Positions 50,016-59,613 of a DNA stretch of 64,000 nucleotides are shown piece by piece. Position numbers and translations under genes: made by a program. Each line of letters begins with the position of its first letter. The stretch's first letter is position 1. Origin of the DNA: Mycobacterium sp. 1274761.0 (GTDB taxonomy: Bacteria > Actinomycetota > Actinomycetes > Mycobacteriales > Mycobacteriaceae); the NCBI RefSeq assembly GCF_001668615.1, contig NZ_LZMC01000063.1, forward strand, positions 1-64,000, read 5' to 3'. Under the pieces are notes generated by a model. It saw only the letters and a list, made by a program, of their open reading frames with translations. It searched no databases and was not told the DNA's origin.

Positions 50016-50027
50016 ACGGTATACCGT
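50016..50027. promoter_or_regulatory. Palindromic -10 box shared by two divergent genes
   Basis: ACGGTATACCGT is a perfect 12-bp palindrome. It gives TATACC on the plus strand (50020-50025, 8 nt before ATG 50034) and TATACC on the minus strand (50023-50018, 10 nt before GTG 50007). Two divergent, apparently leaderless promoters therefore share the same base pairs, so polymerase could not open both at once. Confidence 0.6.
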
Positions 50028-50033
50028 TTCAAT

Positions 50034-50324
50034 ATGGCTGTGTTATCGGACGAACAAGTGGACGCCGCACTCCCCGACCTAGATGGCTGGGAGCGCAAGG
50101 ACGGAGCGCTGCGCCGGTCGATCAAGTTCCCCGCTTTCCTCGACGGCATCGACGCCGTGCGCCGGGTGGGCGAACGAGCCGAGCAGAAGGATCATCACCC
50201 TGACATCGATATCCGCTGGCGCACAGTGACTTTCGCGCTCGTCACCCATTCCGAGGGCGGCATCACGGACAAGGATCTGGAGATGGCGAGGGAGATCGAC
50301 GGGATCGTCGGCTCGGCGCAGTAG
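50034..50324 (+). CDS. Pterin-4a-carbinolamine dehydratase-like protein (Rv1159A type)
   Basis: This 96-residue PCD/DCoH-family protein has the active-site pattern [37 protein letters not shown] (E..(D/N)HHP...W). Some bacterial members recycle tetrahydrobiopterin-type cofactors, some have other roles; here the role is not known. ATG 50034 follows TATACC by 8 nt, leaderless type. Its 3' end overlaps convergent pimE by 62 bp. Confidence 0.9.
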   Translation: MAVLSDEQVDAALPDLDGWERKDGALRRSIKFPAFLDGIDAVRRVGERAEQKDHHPDIDIRWRTVTFALVTHSEGGITDKDLEMAREIDGIVGSAQ

Positions 50325-51459
50325 AGGCGATCCACCCAAGCGTCACCAACGTCGCCACGATATAGATCAACCCCGCCCACGCCAGATACCACGGCCTACT
50401 GATCTCCCAGATTGTCGGCTGGGCGAAGCTGAGCAGCCACGGCACCCCGATGATGGTCAGCGCCAACCAACTCCACCCGAGGATCTGCGCGCCGCGCCGG
50501 CCCCGCAGCGTGCCGTGCAACAGCCAGATCATCAGCGGCAGCACCCACACCCAGTGATGGGTCCACGAAATCGGCGACAACAGCAGGCCGAACATCTGCA
50601 CGACGAGGATCCGGCCCAGCCGGTCGTCATCACTGATCGCTCGCCACGCGAGCAACGCCAGCACGGCGGTGACGACGATCGCAACCACCACGATGGGCCC
50701 GTATCCGGCGTCGTGGCCGAGAATCCGCGAGATGCCGCCGCGCCAGGATTGGTTGAACGACGTTCCGATGGGCCCGACGCGCCGCGCGTCGCCGAGCAGT
50801 TCGGTGAAGTAGTAACGGGTTTGGTCACCCACGACCATCGCCGACACCGCGATCGTGGCGAGGAAGACGACCGCTGAGAACGCCGCCGCCGCCCAGCGCC
50901 GCGCGCCGAGGAAGTACAGGCCGCTGACAGCAGGAGTCAGCTTCACCCCCGCCGCAAGCCCGACCAACAGCCCCGACAGCCACCACCGCGAGATGTAGAC
51001 CGCGTACAACACCGCGAGCACCAACAGCACGTTGACCTGGCCGTAGTCGAACGTGCTACGCAGCGGTTCCAGCCAGATGCCGACCGCGGTCCACAGCATC
51101 GCGACACGCCGGCTGCGCGCGGCATCCTCGACGACCAACAGGCGCTGGCTCATGCGCACCACGCCGTACAGCGCGGCGATGATGCCCAGTTGCCAGGCGA
51201 AAGCGACGAAGCCGAACGGCAACAGATGCAGCGGGTAGAAGACGACGGCGGCGAACGGGGGATAGGTGAACGGCAGCGGGAAGTCCGGCGTCTGATCGGC
51301 GTATACGTAGTCATAGAGCGTGCCCGGCGAATCCAAAGCGCTTGCGCCGCCGACGTATACGTGAAGGTCGACGAAATTCGCGCCGTTGGGCACCAGGTAG
51401 GTCCATGCCAATCGCGCAGCGATGCTGAGGACAAGAAGCAACGGCGCCGCGGCCGCCAT
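50263..51459 (-). CDS. pimE: Polyprenol-phosphate-mannose-dependent mannosyltransferase PimE
   Basis: This 398-residue GT-C family membrane enzyme (GT87) has about ten helices. The N-terminal extracytoplasmic loop [12 protein letters not shown] contains the catalytic Asp of PimE, followed by [24 protein letters not shown]. It adds an alpha-1,2-mannose to form AcPIM5. ATG 51459 is the only usual start codon before an upstream in-frame TGA, although the open frame continues ~24 codons above it without any ATG, GTG or TTG. Overlaps the dehydratase gene at the 3' end. Confidence 0.93.
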   Translation of the reverse strand: MAAAAPLLLVLSIAARLAWTYLVPNGANFVDLHVYVGGASALDSPGTLYDYVYADQTPDFPLPFTYPPFAAVVFYPLHLLPFGFVAFAWQLGIIAALYGVVRMSQRLLVVEDAARSRRVAMLWTAVGIWLEPLRSTFDYGQVNVLLVLAVLYAVYISRWWLSGLLVGLAAGVKLTPAVSGLYFLGARRWAAAAFSAVVFLATIAVSAMVVGDQTRYYFTELLGDARRVGPIGTSFNQSWRGGISRILGHDAGYGPIVVVAIVVTAVLALLAWRAISDDDRLGRILVVQMFGLLLSPISWTHHWVWVLPLMIWLLHGTLRGRRGAQILGWSWLALTIIGVPWLLSFAQPTIWEISRPWYLAWAGLIYIVATLVTLGWIASTAPSRRSRRSPSPSPDPCP

Positions 51460-51648
51460 TCGCGCTGGCAGCCGCGGGACTGTCTTCGCCGTGGCGGATG
51501 TGAGGTCTATCCGACCGACTCTAGCGACCGGTCACCAAAAGCCTTCGCTCCCGTAACGGTTGCATAAACGCCACACGTGTCACTTGAGTCACAGCAGTAA
51601 CAAACTAGCTTCGGCTTAGACCCGCGCCATCAAACGATTGGGAGAACC

Positions 51649-52242
51649 ATGAACACCCGGAAACTGTTTGTCTCGACCATGATCGCCGCCGCCGGCGCGG
51701 TCACCGCGCTGTCACTCAGCGCAACGGCCTCCGCCGATCCCGTCGCCCCGGCCCCAGTGCCGGCGAACCCCGGCGCCCAGCTGCTCACCCAGCTCTCCAG
51801 CGTCGGCGCGGCCGCTCCCCAGCTGATGCAGACCCTCGCGTCGACCATGTCGGGCAAGGCTGCCCCCGCGGCGGCACCGGCCACTCCTCCGCCCGGCGCC
51901 ACCGCGTCGCTGACGCTGCCGCAGGCCCCAGCTCTGCCGGCCGCGGCCGCACCCGCCGCTCCCGCGGCCGCACCCGCAGCCGCTCCGGGCAACGTGGTGT
52001 CCACTCTGACCAATTCGCTGCCGTCCGAGCTCGGCGTGCCCGCCGGCCTGGCGAACCTGCTGCCGGCCGGAATGTCGTTGCCGGGCATCGGCTCTGCTGC
52101 ACCTGCGGCCGCGGCACCTGCCGCGGCGGCTCCCACGGTCGTGGCGCCTCTTGCCATCGCTCCTGCACCCGTCGCCGCGGCACCGGCCGCAGCGGCTGCC
52201 CTGCCGGGCATGCCCGCGTCAGTGCTCAGCGCACTGCCGTGA
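51649..52242 (+). CDS. Secreted Ala/Pro-rich protein (Rv1158c type)
   Basis: This 197-residue protein has a signal peptide (1-29; LSLSATASADPV) and a low-complexity mature part rich in Ala/Pro (APAAAPAAAPG and similar), with SLPSELGVPAGLANLLPAGMSLPGIG in the middle. TTGGGAGAACC before the ATG provides a ribosome binding site. It probably resides in the cell envelope or medium; function unknown. The next gene has a near-identical N-terminus and leader, so the two are tandem relatives. Confidence 0.8.
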   Translation: MNTRKLFVSTMIAAAGAVTALSLSATASADPVAPAPVPANPGAQLLTQLSSVGAAAPQLMQTLASTMSGKAAPAAAPATPPPGATASLTLPQAPALPAAAAPAAPAAAPAAAPGNVVSTLTNSLPSELGVPAGLANLLPAGMSLPGIGSAAPAAAAPAAAAPTVVAPLAIAPAPVAAAPAAAAALPGMPASVLSALP

Positions 52243-52289
52243 CCCCGTAAGACAGCCCAGCCGAACGCCACCGAGTCTTGGGAGAAGCC

Positions 52290-53246
52290 ATGTCATCGAC
52301 CCGTAAGTTGTTCACCACCGCCGCCGCTGTCGCCTCGTCGGCAGCACTGATGTGGGGTGCCGCAGGCACCGCCACCGCCGAGCCTGTCGCGCCGCTGCCG
52401 ATCGACACCACTCAGGCACCGGGGTTGTCGGCGATGGAGGGCCTCAGCCCGGCGGTCCAGAAGGCGGCCGCCGACCCGTACAACGCGGTGTCGACGTTGA
52501 TGGCGGCCGCGGCGGCGTTCACAGGCAACTCCGCGGCTCCTACGGACTCGAAGAACGTGGCGTCGGCCGTCAACAGCTTCGTCGCCGAACCCGCTGCCGC
52601 TCATGTGCCGGCACCGGGTGCGGTGCCGGGCGAGGCGGCCCACCTGCCGGCCGGTGTCGATCCGGCACACGCCGTCGGGCCCGCACCGGAAGCAGTTCCG
52701 GCACCGGCGCCCGAGGCGGCTTCCGCTCCGGCGGCGGAGGTTGCGCACGCGGTGCCGTCACCCGACCCGACCCCCGGGGGCGCCTCCCCTGCCCCCGAGG
52801 CGGGGGCCACCGGGGCCAATCCGCAGTTCGGTCCTGACGCCCCGACGACGCAGGACTTCCTGTATCCGTCGATCAGCAACGGGTGCCTGAAGGACGGCGG
52901 TAACGTGCTGGCGACCGCGATCTCGGTGGCGGGGCCCGCCAAGATCCCGGCGCCGGGCGTCGGCCCGGGGCAGACGGCCTACGTGTTCACTGCCATCGGC
53001 ACACCGGGACCGGCGGCCGAGCAGAAGCTGCCGTTGAACGTCACGTGGGTCAACCTGACCACCGGCAAGTCGGGCAGCGCGACGCTCAAGCCGCGTCCCG
53101 ATATCAATCCGGAGGGACCAACGACGCTGTCGGTCGTCGCCGACACGGGCTCGGGCAGCATCATGTCGACGATCTTCGGTCAGGTCACCACGACCGAAAA
53201 GCAGTGCCAGTTCATGCCCACCATCGGCTCGACGGTGGTGCCCTGA
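52290..53246 (+). CDS. Secreted Ala/Pro-rich protein with C-terminal domain (Rv1157c type)
   Basis: This 318-residue protein has a signal peptide (1-30; WGAAGTATAEPV), an Ala/Pro-rich region to about residue 185, and a structured C-terminal ~130-residue domain (QDFLYPSISNGCLKDGGNVLATAISVAGPA through TTTEKQCQFMPTIGSTVVP) with two cysteines that likely pair. GGGAGAAGCC before ATG 52290 sets the start; an earlier TTG at 52278 is unlikely. Function unknown. Confidence 0.8.
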   Translation: MSSTRKLFTTAAAVASSAALMWGAAGTATAEPVAPLPIDTTQAPGLSAMEGLSPAVQKAAADPYNAVSTLMAAAAAFTGNSAAPTDSKNVASAVNSFVAEPAAAHVPAPGAVPGEAAHLPAGVDPAHAVGPAPEAVPAPAPEAASAPAAEVAHAVPSPDPTPGGASPAPEAGATGANPQFGPDAPTTQDFLYPSISNGCLKDGGNVLATAISVAGPAKIPAPGVGPGQTAYVFTAIGTPGPAAEQKLPLNVTWVNLTTGKSGSATLKPRPDINPEGPTTLSVVADTGSGSIMSTIFGQVTTTEKQCQFMPTIGSTVVP

Positions 53247-53262
53247 CACCAGCTTCGGCGGG

Positions 53263-53409
53263 TCAGTAGGCCATGAAGAGGATGGCGTCCCGGTCGTACT
53301 CGCGGCCGGGATGCTGCTCGGAGAGATGCTTTTGCGCCTTCTCGACGAGATCGTCCTCGTCGTTGCCGGTGATCGCCTCGCCGCAGGGACAGTTCAGGTG
53401 GGTCTTCAT
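53263..53409 (-). CDS. DUF1059 small protein
   Basis: This 48-residue protein reads MKTHLNCPCGEAITGNDEDD, then LVEKAQKHLSEQHPGREYDR and DAILFMAY. The CPCG near the N-terminus and the H..(x)QH spacing match the DUF1059 family, thought to bind a metal; function unknown. It lies between two plus-strand genes on the opposite strand, 23 bp from the nitroreductase start. Confidence 0.8.
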   Translation of the reverse strand: MKTHLNCPCGEAITGNDEDDLVEKAQKHLSEQHPGREYDRDAILFMAY

Positions 53410-53432
53410 ACCCCTACGATCCCACAGTCAAG

Positions 53433-54095
53433 ATGGACGGCATGGAGTTATACGACGTCATGCGCACGACGGGTGCGGTCCGCGAGTACACCGGCGATCC
53501 GCTGCCCGATGAGGTTCTCCAACGCATCCTCGGCAATGCGCGGTTTGCGCCCAGCGGCGGCAACCGCCAGGGCAACCACGTCGTCGTCGTCCGCGACCCC
53601 CGCACGCGCGAGGAACTGATCGACTGCACGATCCCGGGCGCCAAGCGCTATATCGCTCAGCTTCGCAACGGCGAAGGGCCGTGGAACCCGCTGCAGCCGT
53701 GCGGAGTTGACGCCGAAACGATCGACGCCGTCGAGGTGCCCCGCCAGTCGCCCCTGCGCACCGCCGAGGTGGTGCTGGTGGTCTGCGTCGACCTCAACGT
53801 CGTCGCGGCGTTCGACCAGCATCTGGACCGCGTCGGGCTGATCGCCGGCGCGTCGGTGTACCCGTTCGTCTGGAATCTCCTGCTGGCAGCCCGCAACGAG
53901 GGGTTCGGCGGCGTGCTCACCACTGCCGCGGTGGCCGAGGAACCGCGGGTGAAGGCACTGCTCGGGATTCCGGACGACTACGCCGTCGCCGCGCTGCTAC
54001 CGCTCGGTAAACCGGTCAAGCAGGTGCAAAAGCTCACGCGCAAACCGGTGGCCGAATTGGCCACCCGAGAGCGGTTCGACGGCGCGCCGCTCTAG
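53433..54095 (+). CDS. Nitroreductase family protein
   Basis: This 220-residue FMN-binding protein has the family N-terminus VREYTGDPLPDEVLQRILGNARFAPSGGNRQ, with the flavin-contact Arg and Ser/Gly-rich loop, and C-terminal LLLAARNEGFGGVLTTAAVAEEPRVKALLGIPDDYAVAALLPLGKP. It should reduce nitro- or quinone-like compounds with NAD(P)H. ATG 53433 or 53442 (MELYDVM) may be the start; the latter aligns better with relatives. Convergent 3' overlap of 4 bp with the glycosylase gene. Confidence 0.85.
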   Translation: MDGMELYDVMRTTGAVREYTGDPLPDEVLQRILGNARFAPSGGNRQGNHVVVVRDPRTREELIDCTIPGAKRYIAQLRNGEGPWNPLQPCGVDAETIDAVEVPRQSPLRTAEVVLVVCVDLNVVAAFDQHLDRVGLIAGASVYPFVWNLLLAARNEGFGGVLTTAAVAEEPRVKALLGIPDDYAVAALLPLGKPVKQVQKLTRKPVAELATRERFDGAPL

Positions 54096-54676
54096 TTCTC
54101 CTGCTTGGCGGCCTTCGCCGCCGCCTTCATCTGCTTCTTGTACGACCGCACCTTCTCCAGCGAGCCGGCGTCGACGATGTCGGCGACCGAAAGATGCGAT
54201 CCCGCCTTGCCGTAGTCACCGGCCACCTCACGCCAGCCCTTCGGTGTCACGCCGTATTGCTTGCCCAACAGCGCCAAGAAGATTCGCGCCTTCTGGTCAC
54301 CGAAGCCGGGCAGCTCCTTGAGCCTCCGCAGCACCTCTTTGCCGTCGGGGTCACCGGCAGCCCATACCGCGGCGGCGTCACCGTTGTACTGGTCGACGAT
54401 GATCTGAGCCAACGCCTGGATGCGTTTGGCCATCGACCCCGGAAACCGATGCACGGCAGGACGTTCGGCACACAGCGCAGCGAACTTGTCCGGGTCGTAG
54501 TCGGCGATCTCGCGGGCCTCGACCGCACCCATGCGGTCAGCGATCTTCTTCGGCCCGGCGAAGGCCACCTCGAGCGGGATCTGCTGGTCGAGCAACATGC
54601 CGACTAAAAGCGCGAACGGGTTGGACTCCAGCAGCGCATCGGCCGCCGGATCCTGAGCGAGCTGCAGTGTGGGCAC
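54092..54676 (-). CDS. HhH-GPD base-excision repair family protein (Rv1156 type)
   Basis: This 194-residue protein has an HhH-GPD-like region (LLVGMLLDQQIPLEVAFAGPKKI, LKELPGFGDQKARIFLALLGK) and a Lys-rich tail. It belongs to an uncharacterised HhH family typical of actinobacteria, distinct from Nth and MutY (no Fe-S cysteines, no clear catalytic Lys/Asp pair). GTG 54676 lies 6 nt after TAAACT on the minus strand and is likely leaderless. Confidence 0.8.
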   Translation of the reverse strand: MPTLQLAQDPAADALLESNPFALLVGMLLDQQIPLEVAFAGPKKIADRMGAVEAREIADYDPDKFAALCAERPAVHRFPGSMAKRIQALAQIIVDQYNGDAAAVWAAGDPDGKEVLRRLKELPGFGDQKARIFLALLGKQYGVTPKGWREVAGDYGKAGSHLSVADIVDAGSLEKVRSYKKQMKAAAKAAKQEN

Positions 54677-54808
54677 CCGGCCAGTTTAGGACGATTCGCC
54701 GCCCCTCCATCGGCCGTGGCCGGCGGTCGGGCCGTTTCGGCAGTCTGGCGCGGCGGGTTATGCGATCGTGGAGGCGATGACCGGTGTTTACGCCCCTCGG
54801 AGACCGAC

Positions 54809-54904
54809 ATGAAACTCGCCGCCCAAGGGGTTGTCGGTCCCGGGGCACAGCAGCGGGTGATGGACGTGGCCAGAAGTACGCCTGCCCCGTTCAGTAGCCG
54901 TTGA
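54809..54904 (+). CDS. Possible 31-residue leader ORF before the MFS gene
   Basis: ATG 54809 follows CGGAGACCGAC, a fair ribosome binding site, and reads MKLAAQGVVGPGAQQRVMDV, then ARSTPAPFSSR and TGA 54902-54904. The stop overlaps the TTG start (54901) of the MFS gene as TTGA. This could be a translationally coupled leader peptide or chance. There is no family match I recognise. Confidence 0.3.
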   Translation: MKLAAQGVVGPGAQQRVMDVARSTPAPFSSR

Positions 54905-56148
54905 CATCACACCGACCGGAGGAATACCGCACGCGGGCCCATACGCTGCAACGTCACGTGCGCAATACCCGATCCCGCCGTGCGTTCGCCCTGTTGTCGT
55001 ATGCCTTCGCCGCGATCATGGTGGGCACGACGCTGCCCACGCCGATGTATGCGCTCTACGGCGACCGAATGCATTTCGGGGTGCTGACGACCGCGGTCAT
55101 CTACGCCACCTATGCAGGCGGGGTGCTGTTGGCGCTGCTGGCCTTCGGCCGGTGGTCGGACGCCATCGGACGGCGGCCGCTTCTACTGGCGGGGACGGCC
55201 TTTGCGCTCGGCAGCGCCGCGGTGTTTCTCGCCGCTGACTCGGTGGCGGTGCTGTTGGTGGGTCGGCTGCTGTCGGGCCTTTCGGCCGGGATTTTCACCG
55301 GCACCGCCACCGCAGCGATCATCGAGGCCGCCCCGCCGAAGTGGCACAACCGGGCGGCCGCGGTGGCGACCGCGGCCAATGTCGGCGGCCTCGGCGGCGG
55401 ACCCCTGCTGGCCGGTCTGCTCGTCCAGTACGCACCCGACCCTCTGCAGCTGACCTTCGTCGTGCACATCCTCATGGTGATGCTGGCCGCGCTCGCCGTC
55501 GTGGCGGTGCCCGAAACCTCGCAGCGCACGGGAAGCGTTGGGCTGCAACGGCTGGCGGTGCCTCCCGAAGTCCGCGCAGTGTTCGTCATCGCCGGCCTCG
55601 CCGCATTCGCGGGGTTCGCCGTCACCGGACTGTTCGCATCGGTGGCTCCGGCGTTCCTGTCGGACGTCGTCGGTGTCGGCAATCACGCGGTCGCCGGCGC
55701 GGTCGCGTCGGCCGTGTTCTTTGCCTCGGCGGCAACGCAACTGTTTGCCGGGCGCATCCCGCCGCAGCGCGCCGTCGTGGTGGGCTGCGCGATCCTCGTC
55801 GTCGGCATGGTCATTCTCGCTGCCGCACTTGCGTTGTCGTCGTTGTGGGGTCTGCTGGCCGCGGCGATCGTCGGCGGTATCGGTCAGGGCATCTGCTTCA
55901 GCCGCGGACTGGCGGCGGTCTCCGACCTGACGCCGCCGGGCCGGCGCGCCGAGATCAGCTCGGCGTATTTCGTTGTCGCCTACGTGGCGATCTCTCTGCC
56001 GGTGATCGGCGAAGGCCTGGCCGCCGAACAGTGGGGACTGCGCACGGCGGGTGTCTCCTTCTCCATCGGCGTGGGGGTGCTGGCCGTCGTGTGCCTGGTG
56101 GCGATCGTGCTGAGGGAGGCCCGTAAAACCACCGCCGCGGCCATTTGA
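54901..56148 (+). CDS. MFS transporter (drug/sugar efflux type)
   Basis: This 415-residue protein has 12 transmembrane segments, the inter-helix 2-3 motif GRWSDAIGRRPLL and the motif C-like GLGGGPLLAGLL. It likely exports small toxic compounds. TTG 54901 gives the longest form and overlaps the small upstream ORF; GTG 54958 (VRNTRSRRAFALL) would start nearer the first helix and is an equal alternative. GGAGG at 54918 has no start codon at the right distance. Confidence 0.85.
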   Translation: MTSHRPEEYRTRAHTLQRHVRNTRSRRAFALLSYAFAAIMVGTTLPTPMYALYGDRMHFGVLTTAVIYATYAGGVLLALLAFGRWSDAIGRRPLLLAGTAFALGSAAVFLAADSVAVLLVGRLLSGLSAGIFTGTATAAIIEAAPPKWHNRAAAVATAANVGGLGGGPLLAGLLVQYAPDPLQLTFVVHILMVMLAALAVVAVPETSQRTGSVGLQRLAVPPEVRAVFVIAGLAAFAGFAVTGLFASVAPAFLSDVVGVGNHAVAGAVASAVFFASAATQLFAGRIPPQRAVVVGCAILVVGMVILAAALALSSLWGLLAAAIVGGIGQGICFSRGLAAVSDLTPPGRRAEISSAYFVVAYVAISLPVIGEGLAAEQWGLRTAGVSFSIGVGVLAVVCLVAIVLREARKTTAAAI

Positions 56149-56184
56149 GTGCTTCTACTCAAATCCTCCGGTGCAGGTCACACC

Positions 56185-56190
56185 TAAATT
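56185..56190 (+). promoter_or_regulatory. -10 box of the acyltransferase gene
   Basis: TAAATT at 56185-56190 lies 6 nt before ATG 56197, with no Shine-Dalgarno: the leaderless arrangement used by many genes here. It supports 56197 as the original start even though the frame must shift once to join the coding sequence. Confidence 0.5.
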
Positions 56191-56196
56191 TGCGGC

Positions 56197-57528
56197 ATGA
56201 CCGCTGCATCGATGTTTCCAGCCCGGCTGAGGTTGAGGCGAACACCCCCGCGACACGAGACCGCGCCATCGACGTCATCCGGATTGTGTCCCTGGTCGGC
56301 GTTGTCGTCGGCCACACGATCATGGCAACCAGCACCATCCGCGACGACGTCTTCCTCTGGAGCAATCTGCTCACCGCCTCCGTCGTCTTCCAGGCACTGA
56401 CCTGGGTGTTCCAGATCATGCCCCTGTTCTTCTTCGCCGGTGTCGCGGCGTGCGTGGACAGTTGGCGTCCGGACCAGAGCTGGGGCAACTGGCTGATGCG
56501 ACGCTGCACCCGGCTGTATCGGCCCGTGTTCTATTACCTGGCGTTCTGGGTTTCCGCGCTGGCGATCCTTCGGTACTTCCTGCCCGAGCACATCTACGAA
56601 CCCGTCGCCGGGGTCTCCATTCAGCTGCTGTGGTTTCTCGGCGCCTACGTCTGCGTGCTCGCGACCGTTCCGCTGCTGGCCCGCATCACCACGACCACCC
56701 GCCTATGCGGTGCCGTCGCGGGCGCCTACGCCTTCATCGCGGCGGTCGACGTTATCCGGGTCAACGTCGGCGGACCGTCGGCCCTGGGCTATCTGAACCT
56801 GGTCGCGTGGTTGATCCCCGGCATGCTCGGTGTCGCTTACCGTCGACGCTTGGTCGCCGGGCGCGCGGCGCTGACGCTGGGGCTGGGCATGTTCGTCGTG
56901 AACCTGCTGCTGATGTGGGCCGGCCCCTACGAGCTCAGCCTCGTCGGCATTGAGAGCCAACACCTGAAGAACATAACGCCGCCGTCGCTGTTGTTGGCGA
57001 GTCACGCAATAATGATGTGCGCGTTGGCTATTGCAGCCGCACCGGCGATCGCGCGGTGGGCGCAGCGGCCGCGGGTATGTGGCTGACCGCGATCGGCAAC
57101 TACGGGGCGATGACTCTGTACCTGTGGCACATCCCGCCGCTGCTGACGATGCACCTGGTGTTCGACTACCTCGGCTATCCGCGCTACCACGCAGACGCGC
57201 CCGGTTTCGTCGCGCTGAGCATCGTGCAGCTGCTCATCATGGCCGCGCTCGTCGCGACGGTGTTCGTCCTTCTGCGTCCGCTGGAAAACAACCCGCTGCC
57301 GCTGTGGGACGGCGGCTTTGTGGCACAGCCGGGTTCGCGCAGTGCAACCGTCGGCGCCTTGCTGTGCGTGGCCGGCGCGCGACGCTGGCCTCGGTGGGCT
57401 GGGGTCTGAAAGGGCCGGGAATCTATTGCGTGACAGTGATGCTGGCCGCGCTAATCGGGGCGCGGTTCCTGGCGAGCGACAAGTCGGTCAGCCCGGCTAC
57501 GGTCACCGCGAGCGCGATGTGCCGCTAG
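56197..57528 (+). pseudogene. Membrane acyltransferase (acyltransferase 3 family), frameshifted
   Basis: Most of the protein is in one frame: RAIDVIRIVSLVGVVVGH, the family's active-site His block, through to IAMMCA-like helices near 57040. The sequence GMWLTAIGNYGAMTLYLWHIPPLL continues in a second frame from about 57080 to 57380, and GLKGPGIYCVTVMLAALIGARFL in a third to the stop at 57528. A leaderless ATG at 56197 lies in yet another frame for its first codons. Each junction is explained by loss of one base. Either the gene is decaying or the assembly has indels. Confidence 0.75.
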
Positions 57529-57692
57529 CCGCTCTTGCGGCGGAACTCGCGCCGGTTTTCGACCGGGCCGTGCGCCTTCGGCTGCTTCCTGCCGCCGTCC
57601 TTATGGTCGGCCCCGCCGGATGACTGCTCCTTCTTCTTCGCCAGCGCCTCCCGGAACTTCCGCTTCGTGTCGTCTTCCGGTGATTCAGCCAT
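57525..57692 (-). CDS. DUF5302-like small basic protein
   Basis: This 55-residue protein reads MAESPEDDTKRKFREALAKK, then KEQSSGGADHKDGGRKQPKA and HGPVENRREFRRKSG. The KRKFREAL start and HGP-x4-RREFRRKSG end are the family mark. It is highly charged, probably disordered, and of unknown role. The stop overlaps the end of the convergent acyltransferase gene. Confidence 0.75.
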   Translation of the reverse strand: MAESPEDDTKRKFREALAKKKEQSSGGADHKDGGRKQPKAHGPVENRREFRRKSG

Positions 57693-57742
57693 AGCCGCAG
57701 CCTAGCCCGGCGTCTGGCGCCCGTCGCGAGATTTTCCTCGGC

Positions 57743-58195
<453 letters not shown>

Positions 58196-58270
58196 CTACG
58201 TCGCTTCGCAGCCCATTTACCATGAGCGCATGGCCGTAATCAGCGGTGAGACTCTGCAGAGGCTTTCGGG

Positions 58271-58792
58271 GTGACGCGCTACGCGGCATTTCTGCGCGGG
58301 GTGAACGTCGGAGGCGTCAACCTCAAGATGGCCGACGTCGCCGCAGCATTGGAGAAGGCCGGCTTCGCCAACGTCAAGACGATTCTTGCGAGCGGAAACG
58401 TCGTGTTGGACAGCCGCGCCGGCGTCGATGCCGTTCGGAAGAAGGCGGAGAAGGCACTGCGCGACGAATTCGGTTACGACGCGTGGGTGTTGGCCTACGA
58501 CCTGGACACGGTGAAGGCGATATCGGAGAGCTATCCGTTCGAACGCGACGTCGAGGGATACCACAGCTACGTCACCTTCGTGACCGACGAAGCTGTGCTC
58601 GATGAGCTGGCCGAGTTGGCGAAGGAGGCCGGTCCCGACGAGAAGATCGAGCGCGGCGACGGCGTCATCTACTGGCAGGTGCCCAACAAAGGGACGCTGG
58701 ACACCACGATCGGCAAGACCATGGGCAAGAAGCGCTACAAGTCGTCGACCACCACGCGCAACCTGCGGACACTCGACAAGGTGACCAAATGA
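58271..58792 (+). CDS. DUF1697 family protein
   Basis: This 173-residue protein starts TRYAAFLRGVNVGGVNLKMADVAAALEKAGFANVKTILASGNV, the DUF1697 signature. The family is common in actinobacteria and has no established function. GTG 58271 overlaps the stop of a 14-codon reading (ATG 58229, MAVISGETLQRLSG), which may be a coupled leader peptide. The stop overlaps the ATG of the next gene. Confidence 0.85.
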   Translation: MTRYAAFLRGVNVGGVNLKMADVAAALEKAGFANVKTILASGNVVLDSRAGVDAVRKKAEKALRDEFGYDAWVLAYDLDTVKAISESYPFERDVEGYHSYVTFVTDEAVLDELAELAKEAGPDEKIERGDGVIYWQVPNKGTLDTTIGKTMGKKRYKSSTTTRNLRTLDKVTK

Positions 58793-59613
58793 GCAAGGTG
58801 GACGGTTCGGCGCTCAGCGGTGTTTCGGAGACGGCGCTGATGACGCTGCTGGTGCGCGCCAAGGAAGCGCGCAGACCTGACTCGATCATCGACGATCCGA
58901 TGGCGATCAAGCTCGTCGACGAGATCGACTATGACTGGGCCAAGTTCGGCTACACCAGCCGCCAGGACATGGCGTTGCGCGCCCTGACCTTCGACAAGTA
59001 CGCCCGCCGCTATCTGCGCGACCACCCGTCGGCGATTGTTGTTGCCCTCGCCGAAGGCCTGCAAACCAGTTTCTACCGGCTGGACCAGGCCGACGTAGGC
59101 CATGAATTCCGTTGGCTCACTGTAGATCTTCCGCCGATCATCGCGCTGCGCGAGCAGCTGCTACCGCCGTCGGAACGCGTGTCGGTGCGCGCCCAGTCGG
59201 CGCTGGACTACAGCTGGATGGATCACGTGGACCCGTCCGAGGGGATATTCATCACCGCCGAGGGGCTGCTGATGTATCTGCAGCCCGACGAGGCACTCGG
59301 CCTGATCGGCGAATGCGCCGAACGCTTCCCCGGCGGCCAGATGATGTTCGACCTTCCACCCGCGTTGTTCGCGCCGTGGATGCGCCGAGGCTCCCCCACC
59401 TCGCTGCGCTACCGGGTGCCGCCGATGCCGTTCACATTGTCGCCGTCGGAAATCGCAAACCTCGTCATTACGGTCCCCGGCATCCGTGCCGTGCATGATC
59501 TGCCAATGGTGCCCGGCCGAGGCAAAGTGCTGAACTCGCTGATGTGGGCGCTTCAGCGGTTGCCGGCGCTGGACAACGTCCGCCCGGTGATGACCCTGCT
59601 CGAATTCGGTTAG
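58789..59613 (+). CDS. LCM-like SAM-dependent methyltransferase (Rv1153c type)
   Basis: This 274-residue protein of the leucine carboxyl methyltransferase fold has [18 protein letters not shown] (motif I region), [19 protein letters not shown] and [19 protein letters not shown]. Substrate unknown. ATGA overlap with the DUF1697 gene indicates co-translation. The 3' end abuts the convergent GntR gene. Confidence 0.85.
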   Translation: MSKVDGSALSGVSETALMTLLVRAKEARRPDSIIDDPMAIKLVDEIDYDWAKFGYTSRQDMALRALTFDKYARRYLRDHPSAIVVALAEGLQTSFYRLDQADVGHEFRWLTVDLPPIIALREQLLPPSERVSVRAQSALDYSWMDHVDPSEGIFITAEGLLMYLQPDEALGLIGECAERFPGGQMMFDLPPALFAPWMRRGSPTSLRYRVPPMPFTLSPSEIANLVITVPGIRAVHDLPMVPGRGKVLNSLMWALQRLPALDNVRPVMTLLEFG

